DNA from: an uncultured Lachnospiraceae bacterium
GTDB taxonomy: Bacteria > Bacillota > Clostridia > Lachnospirales > Lachnospiraceae
NCBI GenBank assembly: GCA_937965795.1
Contig: CALCMD010000088.1
Coordinates: 1-20,848, forward strand
Direction of reading: 5' to 3'
DNA length: 20,848 nucleotides
The notes beneath the pieces are model-generated. The model ran no database searches and was not told the DNA's origin. It saw only the letters and a list, made by a program, of their open reading frames with translations. Numbering within the stretch: position 1 is the stretch's first letter; each line of letters opens with the position of its first letter. Below, piece by piece: positions 1-6,620 of this stretch. The position numbers were made by a program, and so were the translations under genes.

Positions 1-60
1 GACCTGTTCTGAATAGTTACACAAATTTACACAGAAATCATACAAAAAGGAGGACTTTCT

Positions 61-801
61 ATGAAAAATTTTAAAAAACTATATTTTTTTACCTGTGTTC
101 TTTTTCTCTTTCTGGGTTCTGTACTGACTACACATGCCGCAGACAGACAATTCACGAAAAAGACCGTCGTTCTCAAAGAAGGGCAAACGAAAACCCTGAC
201 CTTACGCAACTCTTACACGACGCCAGAAATCATGTACCACGATCCGGAGACCAGCGTCTTTTCTTATGAGGTTCTCAGCCAGTCAAAAATAAAGGTAACC
301 GCCGTACGTGCCGGAATTGATGACATCTATGTTTCCAACGGAAATACCAACATTTCCTGTCATCTGGTCGTCATGCCGTCAAAAAATCCTGACCTGAAGC
401 TGAAAACCACAAAAAAAGGAACCTCCGTTTCCTATCAGGACATCCGCCTCACACTTCCAAAGGTCTGGAAAAAATACGGCTATGTCATCCTTACAAACGA
501 CGATTCCATTTCTTTTCATGCCAAAAGCAGTTACCGCACCGGCTGGTACGGCCGCGTTTTCTCCGTTGAATGGTGCAGCATAAAGGAATATGAAAAACGA
601 AAAACGTATCTTCCCAATTACTCCTTCTTAAAGAGGAACGGAAATACCGTATACTATCTTACCCTCCCCACGGATGTACAGTTCAACACGGAGAGCAAAA
701 AATGTGCCAGACACTATCAGGCGTTTGACAAGACAGTCAGAAGTATCAAAAAGTCCTTCAAAGTAAAGCCAAAGACCTGCAAACTTCCTGCTGCTTCTTA
801 A
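61..801 (+). CDS. Secreted protein with Big_2-like Ig domain, function unknown
   Basis: 246 residues, preceded by a good ribosome site (AAGGAGG, about 6 nt before the ATG). The N-terminus is a Sec signal peptide: KNFKK, a hydrophobic stretch to about residue 22, and likely cleavage after THA near residue 26. Residues about 33-106 read like a bacterial Ig-like (Big_2) fold: a 'vvLKEGQTKTLTL' opening strand, 'VTAVRAGIDDIYV' near the end, then a 'CHLVV' strand. Residues about 120-235 form a second domain ('IRLTLPKVWKKYGYV', 'NDDSISFHAK', 'VYYLTLPTDVQF') of a style I recall from other clostridial secreted proteins but cannot name. There is no lipobox, sortase motif or membrane anchor, so it is probably released or bound to the wall non-covalently. 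It stands alone and converges on the ATPase gene. Export is well supported; function is unknown. Confidence 0.8.
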   Translation: MKNFKKLYFFTCVLFLFLGSVLTTHAADRQFTKKTVVLKEGQTKTLTLRNSYTTPEIMYHDPETSVFSYEVLSQSKIKVTAVRAGIDDIYVSNGNTNISCHLVVMPSKNPDLKLKTTKKGTSVSYQDIRLTLPKVWKKYGYVILTNDDSISFHAKSSYRTGWYGRVFSVEWCSIKEYEKRKTYLPNYSFLKRNGNTVYYLTLPTDVQFNTESKKCARHYQAFDKTVRSIKKSFKVKPKTCKLPAAS

Positions 802-821
802 AATTCTTTCTTTCTGAAATC

Positions 822-854
822 AGCGAAGGGGCTGCCGCAGACAGCCCCTTCGCT
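822..854. terminator. Strong hairpin between convergent genes, probable bidirectional terminator
   Basis: A perfect 13-bp stem (AGCGAAGGGGCTG pairing with CAGCCCCTTCGCT) with a 7-nt loop lies 20 nt after the stop at 801 and 4 nt after the stop at 859 on the other strand. The position between convergent genes fits a shared terminator. Neither side has a clean T-tract, so intrinsic termination is likely but not certain. Confidence 0.65.
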
Positions 855-858
855 TGCA

Positions 859-2151
859 TTATAGAAGTTCCTTTGTCTTTCTTGCAAGATACAGTGGAAG
901 ATTGGTGATATATCCGTCTTTTTTGTAACTTCGTTTGGAGTAGCGAAGAGCGTGTTCAGGATGATGGTCAGCAATATACCTTTTGAAAGAGGGTGCGGAT
1001 TTATCTTCGCCGCCTTTAGCTTCAACGGGGATAATCTCAGTGCCGTATTGCAGAACAAAGTCTATCTCGTTATTTTTGTCGGAGAAATATCGCGGCTCAA
1101 CATGGAACTGACCGTGAAGCTGTTGTAAGACATAGTTTTCGGTCAGTGGGCCCTTGAATTGATAGTCTGCCTTCAAAAGGATTGCGCTGTTGTCAATGCC
1201 AGCCATGTGCTTGAGAAGTCCGGTATCAAATACAAAGAGCTTGAATTGATCCAGCTTATCAAAGGCAGACAGTGGATGCTCCATCTTGGAAACATTGTAA
1301 ACACGGTTGAGCATTCCGGCTGAGACAAGCCATTCGATAGCCTCTTCAAAATCACGCGCCCTGCCGCCCTCGCGGACAGCACCGTACATGAACTTCTCGT
1401 TAGGCTTGGCAAGCTGGGCAACGATGCTGCGGAAAACCATGAGTATGCGTCCGCTGTTGACCTCCCCGTTGTGCTTGGAGAAATCATTTTCATAAACCTC
1501 AATAAGCTCTCGCTGTATCTGAAAAATTCTTGACGGATCCTTGTACTTTACCCACGAAGCAACACATTCAGGCATACCGCCGATAATGAGGTAATTGTTA
1601 TAGGCTTCAAGCAAACGCTTGTGGAAGATTTCCTCAATCTGCTGTTCCTTTTGAATGCTGTCGTAGTAGGTGTAAAGTGCAGGGTCAGTTGCATGAAGAA
1701 ACTCATCAAAGGTAAGAGGGTAGATGTCAAGCAGATTGACCATGCCAACCGGATAAGACTTTGGCTTCGCAAGAAGCGTACCGAGCAAGCTGCCTGCGGC
1801 TATGACATGATATTCGTTTGCTTTCTCTTTGAAGTATTTGAGTGTATTTAGTGCCTCCGGGCATTCCTGAATTTCATCGAAGATGATCAGCGTTTCTTCC
1901 GGAAGTATCTTTTCACCAGCGATCATAGACAGAATTTCAATAATGCGCTGAGGATTTTTGTTAACCTCAAAGATAGATTTGAGTTCATCTTCCTCGTCAA
2001 AGTTGAAATAGACACAGCTCTCGTAGTGGTTTTTTCCAAACTCCTTCATAAGCCATGTTTTGCCTACCTGTCGTGCTCCTTTCAGCACCATCGGCTTGCG
2101 CTCCTCGCTGGATTTCCATTTCATCAGATCTTCAATTGCATTGCGTTTCAA
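859..2151 (-). CDS. DUF4143-type AAA ATPase
   Basis: 430 residues from a TTG start. Walker A is GARQVGKT (about residues 25-32), Walker B is TLIIFDEIQE (Asp near 92), followed by the sensor-like 'IAAGSLLG'. The C-terminal third carries 'PLTENYVLQQL' and 'NNEIDFVL...IIPVEAKGG', the DUF4143 signature, which resembles a PD-(D/E)XK nuclease core (Asp near 364, E377, K379). Members of this family are usually annotated only as ATP-binding proteins, and their role is poorly known. Longer starts exist up to 2259, but the only credible ribosome site serves the TTG at 2151. The resulting N-terminus, MKRNAIEDLMKW, also fits the family, and the extra upstream residues are non-conserved promoter sequence. 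The gene has its own promoter and is probably an independent, possibly acquired cargo gene. Confidence 0.88.
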   Translation of the reverse strand: MKRNAIEDLMKWKSSEERKPMVLKGARQVGKTWLMKEFGKNHYESCVYFNFDEEDELKSIFEVNKNPQRIIEILSMIAGEKILPEETLIIFDEIQECPEALNTLKYFKEKANEYHVIAAGSLLGTLLAKPKSYPVGMVNLLDIYPLTFDEFLHATDPALYTYYDSIQKEQQIEEIFHKRLLEAYNNYLIIGGMPECVASWVKYKDPSRIFQIQRELIEVYENDFSKHNGEVNSGRILMVFRSIVAQLAKPNEKFMYGAVREGGRARDFEEAIEWLVSAGMLNRVYNVSKMEHPLSAFDKLDQFKLFVFDTGLLKHMAGIDNSAILLKADYQFKGPLTENYVLQQLHGQFHVEPRYFSDKNNEIDFVLQYGTEIIPVEAKGGEDKSAPSFKRYIADHHPEHALRYSKRSYKKDGYITNLPLYLARKTKELL

Positions 2152-2170
2152 GTGAATCACCATCCTTTCT
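2152..2170 (-). promoter_or_regulatory. Ribosome site fixing the TTG start of the DUF4143 ATPase
   Basis: Read on the minus strand, AGAAAGGATGGTGAT matches the full anti-Shine-Dalgarno complement with one inserted T. GGTGAT ends 4 nt before TTG at 2151. The in-frame ATG at 2163 lies inside this ribosome site with no spacing, so it is unlikely to be used. Confidence 0.6.
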
Positions 2171-2191
2171 GAGTGGCCAATAATAGTATGA

Positions 2192-2267
2192 CACATTTTT
2201 TTGGGCTTTTCAATATGATTTACGCACATTTTTCTGTCAATATTCGACTCGAAAATCACATTTTTCT
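2192..2267 (-). repeat. Three phased copies of an 11-mer (AGAAAAATGTG) across the ATPase promoter
   Basis: On the plus strand CACATTTTTCT occurs exactly at 2225-2235 and 2257-2267, with a near copy CACATTTTTTT at 2192-2202. The starts are 33 and 32 bp apart, close to three helical turns. The middle copy abuts the -35 box. The placement suggests an operator for an unidentified regulator; the region is AT-rich, so chance is not excluded. Confidence 0.45.
2212..2240 (-). promoter_or_regulatory. Candidate sigma-A promoter of the DUF4143 ATPase gene
   Basis: A perfect -35 TTGACA (2240-2235) is followed by a 17-nt spacer and CATATT (2217-2212, 4/6 match to TATAAT). It lies about 60 nt upstream of the TTG start. 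A second, weaker candidate (TTGAAA with TACTAT/TATTAT) lies closer to the gene. Confidence 0.5.
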
Positions 2268-2277
2268 AAGGATGTGT

Positions 2278-3297
2278 TTATTCTTCTTTTGAAACTCCTG
2301 CATCTATATGAATCCAGAATGCCGCAAGGAAAAACAACAGCAGGGAAAAGATTCCCATCAGGACACTTTCGAAAAAAGCCCTCTGAATGCTTCCCTGAAA
2401 GGATGCTTTTTTCATTTCCATAAGAAAAGACAACGCCTCTGTTTTTTTCTTCCACAGTCCCGACCAGAATCCGAAATCTGACCAGGTGGAGGGTATCATA
2501 TCCTGCGGAATCTGTATCTGCATCGCCGCTCCCACGCAGATTCCCAGCAGGCATATGTCAAAACAACACCGCCAGAAAAGCTTTTCCCCTTTTCGCACCG
2601 CCGCCTTTTGTCTGCTGTATATCCACACCAGGAGCCATAGGGAAACTGCCAGCGGAAAGAGAAGAAGCGCTGCTTTTGCCATGCCGTAGAAAAGCGCCCA
2701 CTCTTCCGTATCCCCGCTGATTCCATACTTTCCCTCCAGAATCCGTACAATTTCCCCCGGCTGCCTTTGACGGTCTTTCACCGTTACCGCCAAAAAAACC
2801 TGCTCTTCTGTTTCCAAAGTCTGAATGACCATCAGATGCTCTTCCTCTTCCAGAATCCCCCGTATGACATATGCCCGATTCCCATAAAGAATCTGCTGGC
2901 CAATCACGTTTCCAAATCCAAACAGTTCCTCCGCCGTCTCCCGGTCAAGGAGACATCCCTTTTCATCCTCCGTCCCCAGACAGTTTCCGGACGGAAAGAG
3001 AATGCCGGCATTTCCCATAACGTGAAGCAGGCTTACCTCCGCCTCCCTCCCGGATGCTTCTCCCTTTATGGATACTCCCGTTTCCTCCGACCAGAAAACC
3101 GGATACAGCGCTTCCTCCTCTTCCTTCTTTTCCAGAATTTCCGCAGCCAATTCCGCAGATATGCCATTTTCCACTCTGACCGTAACCATATCGCAGAATC
3201 TGTGAACCGCGCCCGCCGCCTTTCCACCCCGGTAAAAGCACAAAATGGAAACCAGAAAGAAAAAAGCTACGCATACCCGGCGCCCATACCGTCTCAT
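2278..3297 (-). CDS. Short membrane protein with MacB/FtsX-like topology
   Basis: 339 residues with one N-terminal membrane segment (about 8-24), an extracytoplasmic region (about 30-198) and three C-terminal segments (about 200-227, 241-260, 308-330). That is the 1+3 topology of MacB/FtsX-type permeases. The outer domain has recognisable MacB periplasmic-core features: 'CLLDRETAEELFGFGNVIGQQI' followed by 'RAYVIRGIL' (residues 115-149). The membrane part is more divergent than in standard MacB permeases, and no partner ATPase is encoded nearby. The start overlaps the stop of the HlyD-like gene by ATGA, so the two are translationally coupled, as expected for an adaptor-permease pair. It could be a degenerate permease that has lost ATPase coupling, or a structural partner of the adaptor. 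The MacB-like assignment is by eye. Confidence 0.7.
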   Translation of the reverse strand: MRRYGRRVCVAFFFLVSILCFYRGGKAAGAVHRFCDMVTVRVENGISAELAAEILEKKEEEEALYPVFWSEETGVSIKGEASGREAEVSLLHVMGNAGILFPSGNCLGTEDEKGCLLDRETAEELFGFGNVIGQQILYGNRAYVIRGILEEEEHLMVIQTLETEEQVFLAVTVKDRQRQPGEIVRILEGKYGISGDTEEWALFYGMAKAALLLFPLAVSLWLLVWIYSRQKAAVRKGEKLFWRCCFDICLLGICVGAAMQIQIPQDMIPSTWSDFGFWSGLWKKKTEALSFLMEMKKASFQGSIQRAFFESVLMGIFSLLLFFLAAFWIHIDAGVSKEE

Positions 3298-4868
3298 GGC
3301 TCTTCCAGACGGACCCTTCCGCCCGGCTCCACATTTCGGTCCGCACCTGTAATGATATCCTGTTCCGCTGTCAGCGTGCCTTCCTGCAATGCGGCATATT
3401 CCTCATTTTTGTCCAGTACCGTGACATCCACCCGCCTTGCGATCCGCTCTGTTCCCAATACTGTCTCTGTTTCCTCCACTACCAGCACATACGCCTGATT
3501 ATTATCATAATAGAGCGCCGAAAGCGGAACTGCGCACGGCTGTGTGTTTGGCTTGCTCACGGTTTCCATCGACGCGGCTGTCCCGATTTCCAGAGCATCC
3601 GGCGGAAGATCGACCGTGACATCTAAAAGCTCCTGATTTTCCTCGCTCCGGCTAAGAGCTGTCACCTCCAGATTTTCGATCTCCTTCTTACTCCCCTCTG
3701 CCGCCAGCTTCACCGCATCCTTTCTGGCAATATATTTCTCCTGCTCTGCCGGAATCTGCGCTACAAAGCGGCTTCCCGCCGTCAGGTCCGCCAGCAGTAT
3801 GGCCGTCCCGTCCGGCGTGCGGTCCCCGGTCGTTAACGTCACCTTTGTAACCACCCCTTTGATGGGAGAGAGCACCTTTCCCTCCTGTTTCTTAATCTTC
3901 TCCAGCTTTTTAAGCTCCAGTTCTTTTTGTTCTCTCTCGATTCCGGCGATCTCCGAAGAGCTGTCACGGGCAGCCGGAATGCTGGCGCTGCTCACCGCTC
4001 TTGTCGCGTCCCGCAGCGCCTTGTCGCGGGCTTCTACCGCCGCCTCGTACGCTTCCCTTTTTTCCTCCACGGCCTGTCTGAGCTGCTCTTTTGTTTCCTT
4101 CGCTTCGGTTTCCTTTTTCGCACCGGATTTTTTCTGATATTCCTTTAATGCCTGCTCCGCACTTTCCTTCTCCTTTTGCGCCGCTTCTTCTACCGCCTTC
4201 GCATCTGCAAGCTCCGCCTGATAAGCTCCCTCTTCCTCCTGCGCATTTGCCTTCTTTTCGATTTCCTGCCGGTTCTGGGCCGCCTGTTGAAGCGCTTCCT
4301 CCTTTTGTTTCAAAATCTCTTTCAGTTCTTCCTCCTGCTCTCCCGTCTCGTTCCTAAGCATTGGCTTTTCCCGGCTTTCCAGCGCTTTCTTCGCCTCTTC
4401 CAGCTCTTTTTTCGCCTTCTCCACCTCCCGGTTCCCTTCGGTCTCAGCATCGGCATAGGAATCCGCCGCCTGCTGCTGTTCCAGGCTTTTTTGCTGCGCC
4501 GCCACACTTCTCGCACTCTGTCCGTCCCCGTTTTGCAGATCGCTCTTTTGCAGCTCCCTCTTTGCGTCAAGAATCTGCTCTTCAAGCTCCTCCATGTCCA
4601 GTTCAAACAGAAGCTCCCCTTTTTCCACCTGCTGCCCCACATCGACATAGATCGCTTTGACGACCTGATTTGGCTCCGTTAAGACCGCCTGCTCCCGCTT
4701 CTGTTCCACCTTTCCCTGTGCCGTTACCTGATGGGAGATGGTCATGCCCTGCATTTTTGCCGTCTGTATTCTGGGAATCCCCGTACTGTCCGCCGCTCTG
4801 GAAAGCAGTGTAAATAAAACAGCCAGAACCAGAAACCCGCCGAGCAGACGAAACACATTTTTTCTCAT
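3294..4868 (-). CDS. HlyD/RND-type membrane fusion (adaptor) protein with long coiled coil
   Basis: 524 residues. An N-terminal membrane anchor (about 7-23) is followed by the first half of a lipoyl/barrel-sandwich domain ('VTAQGKVE', 'VVKAIYVDVGQQVEKGELLFELD', residues 48-91). A very long Glu/Lys/Ala/Gln-rich coiled coil spans about 92-330, then come the second lipoyl half ('VLSPIKGVVTKVTLTTGDRT', 332-351) and beta-barrel and proximal domains to the end. Such adaptors link an inner-membrane transporter to the outside, and in Gram-positive bacteria they pair with MacB-like exporters. The hairpin is long enough to reach well into the wall. It starts 19 nt after a MalG-type permease gene and overlaps the MacB-like gene by 4 nt. 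A HlyD-type adaptor downstream of sugar-type permeases is unusual. The long plus-strand open frames over the coiled coil are codon-bias shadows. Confidence 0.87.
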   Translation of the reverse strand: MRKNVFRLLGGFLVLAVLFTLLSRAADSTGIPRIQTAKMQGMTISHQVTAQGKVEQKREQAVLTEPNQVVKAIYVDVGQQVEKGELLFELDMEELEEQILDAKRELQKSDLQNGDGQSARSVAAQQKSLEQQQAADSYADAETEGNREVEKAKKELEEAKKALESREKPMLRNETGEQEEELKEILKQKEEALQQAAQNRQEIEKKANAQEEEGAYQAELADAKAVEEAAQKEKESAEQALKEYQKKSGAKKETEAKETKEQLRQAVEEKREAYEAAVEARDKALRDATRAVSSASIPAARDSSSEIAGIEREQKELELKKLEKIKKQEGKVLSPIKGVVTKVTLTTGDRTPDGTAILLADLTAGSRFVAQIPAEQEKYIARKDAVKLAAEGSKKEIENLEVTALSRSEENQELLDVTVDLPPDALEIGTAASMETVSKPNTQPCAVPLSALYYDNNQAYVLVVEETETVLGTERIARRVDVTVLDKNEEYAALQEGTLTAEQDIITGADRNVEPGGRVRLEEP

Positions 4869-4887
4869 GATAACACCCTTCCTTTCC

Positions 4888-5751
4888 TTATTCCTTGACT
4901 GCCGCCGCCACGATCCCCTGCTCCAGATAGTCCTTTCCTCCCAGAAATACGAACAATGCGGGGATCAGCGCCAGCACGGATGTGGCAAACGCCATGCCTG
5001 CCCGTGACAGATCAATGTCCGGCAGGAACAGAGACATCGGCCAGAGCGCTTTGTTTTTCAGAAATGTAAGCGGCTGCTCAATCAGGTTCCAGTATTCCAG
5101 AAATCCCAGCACCATAGCCGATACGATGCCCGGTGAACCGAGCGGCAGCCCAAAATGCAAAAAAATACGCAAATCCCCCGCTCCGTCCAGCTTTGCCGAC
5201 TCGATGATGGCCTCCGGCACCTGACAAAAGAACCGGTACATCAGAAAGACCGGAAAGGTGGAGAATACGGCCGGAACTACGACCGCCAACTGGCTATCCA
5301 GCATGTGAAGCCTGTCAAACAGAAGATATTCCGACAGCATCAGAACCTGAAACGGCATCATCATCAGAATAATATAAAGACGAAACAGAAATTTCTTCCC
5401 CCGAAACGAATACCGCGCAAATCCCCAGGCTGCCGGAACCCCGGCCAGAAGCTGCCCTCCTAAAATCGCCGCCGTCATTTTTACCGAATTCCAGAACATG
5501 ACAAACACCTCCGGCGTATCCAGCAGAAGCTTCACCCAGGATTTCAGCGTCGGGAACCTGGGCAGAAAGCTCCATTTGACATATCCTCCCCCGCCCGCCA
5601 GCACAGGCGCCAGATTTTCTTTCAGCTCATCGCCGCTCATTAAAGAGCCGGAGAGCAGAAAGAAAACCGGAAAACAGGCGGCAGCAGCCATAAAAAGCAG
5701 CACGGCCAGACCTGCTCCTCTTACCAGGAACACCTTCTTTCTCTGTTTCAT
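4888..5751 (-). CDS. MalG-type ABC transporter permease (carbohydrate family)
   Basis: 287 residues, about six membrane segments, beginning with a hydrophobic helix after MKQRKKVF. The EAA loop 'IIESAKLDGAGDLRIFLHFGLPLGSPGIV' (about residues 181-209) is intact, so the protein should be able to dock an ATPase. N-terminal 'GSLMSGDELKENL' and the C-terminal region fit the CUT1 MalG family. It overlaps the preceding permease gene by ATGA and has an AGGGGG ribosome site. No ATPase gene is present; many Firmicutes CUT1 importers borrow a shared MsmK/MsiK-type ATPase encoded elsewhere. The substrate cannot be read from the sequence. Confidence 0.9.
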   Translation of the reverse strand: MKQRKKVFLVRGAGLAVLLFMAAAACFPVFFLLSGSLMSGDELKENLAPVLAGGGGYVKWSFLPRFPTLKSWVKLLLDTPEVFVMFWNSVKMTAAILGGQLLAGVPAAWGFARYSFRGKKFLFRLYIILMMMPFQVLMLSEYLLFDRLHMLDSQLAVVVPAVFSTFPVFLMYRFFCQVPEAIIESAKLDGAGDLRIFLHFGLPLGSPGIVSAMVLGFLEYWNLIEQPLTFLKNKALWPMSLFLPDIDLSRAGMAFATSVLALIPALFVFLGGKDYLEQGIVAAAVKE

Positions 5752-6611
5752 GTTTCCCCCTTATCCCATGCCCGCCGCAGAAAGAGAATCAAAAGAAAAA
5801 TAATCATTCCATTGACAACTGCGGCAGCAGCCATTTTATCCAGATCCAGATCGCGGAACCAGTTGTTAAACAAATGCTGCATCATATAGATGCTCTCATG
5901 CGGGTAATCTCCCGCCAGCAGATATGCCTCCCGGAATACCTTAAACGAATTCAGCAGGGACAGTACACTGATGGTATACAAGGACGGCAGAAGATTCGGC
6001 AGGGTAATATACAGGAAGCATTTCAGCTCTCCTGCGCCGTCTACGCGGGCCGCTTCGTAAATATTTTCAGAGATTCCCGACAGTCCCGCAATCCAGAGTA
6101 CAATATCATAACCAAGATTCTTCCACAGGTAACTAAATACCAGAACCCCGAAAGCGCCCTCTGCATTCATCCAGTCCTGCCCCTGTACCGAAAACAGCGA
6201 CAGACATCCATTCAGAAGTCCCTGCGGCTGAAACACGAATCTCCACAGCAGTACCACCGAAGCTGTGGGAATCGCCATCGGAACCAGAAAGGCGCTTTTT
6301 AGCAGACTCCCAAGCTTTGTCTGGCGATGCAGAAATACGGCAATCAGCAAAGACAACACCAGCAGGAGTGGAATACAAGAAACTGTAAACCGTATCGTAT
6401 TCATGCCTGCCAGCCGGAATGCAGGATTTTCAAAAACCGCCTGATAATTGGCAAATCCTACCCATTTTCCGTTTACCGCCTCCAAAAAGGAACGGCGCGC
6501 CACGTCCAGCAGGGGAAGCAGAAGAAAAATCCCAGTCCCCAGAAGGCTGGGCAGGATAAACAGCAGTCCCGCCCGTTCTCCTTTTTTGTATGTCCTTTTT
6601 CCAAACTTCAT
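5748..6611 (-). CDS. MalF-type ABC transporter permease (carbohydrate family)
   Basis: 287 residues. It begins with a charged leader (KFGKRTYKKGER) and a hydrophobic segment 'GLLFILPSLLGTGIFLLLPL', typical of MalF/UgpA-like CUT1 permeases, with about six membrane segments. The EAA loop is 'YEAARVDGAGELKCFLYITLPNLLPSL' (about 180-206). It starts 9 nt after the stop of the binding-protein gene with only a weak ribosome site, suggesting coupled translation. Together with the MalG-type partner it forms the membrane core of an importer; the ATPase is missing locally. Confidence 0.9.
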   Translation of the reverse strand: MKFGKRTYKKGERAGLLFILPSLLGTGIFLLLPLLDVARRSFLEAVNGKWVGFANYQAVFENPAFRLAGMNTIRFTVSCIPLLLVLSLLIAVFLHRQTKLGSLLKSAFLVPMAIPTASVVLLWRFVFQPQGLLNGCLSLFSVQGQDWMNAEGAFGVLVFSYLWKNLGYDIVLWIAGLSGISENIYEAARVDGAGELKCFLYITLPNLLPSLYTISVLSLLNSFKVFREAYLLAGDYPHESIYMMQHLFNNWFRDLDLDKMAAAAVVNGMIIFLLILFLRRAWDKGET

Positions 6612-6620
6612 AGGATCAGC

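Noticed and set aside
2767..3498. 243-residue plus-strand open frame opposite the MacB-like gene
   Set aside because: It has no ribosome site, low-complexity Arg/Ser/Phe-rich translation, and lies opposite a gene with clear membrane and domain features.
4176..4682. 168-residue plus-strand open frame opposite the adaptor coiled coil
   Set aside because: Leu/Phe/Arg-rich repeats are the expected antisense reading of Glu/Lys/Ala codons; there is no start signal.
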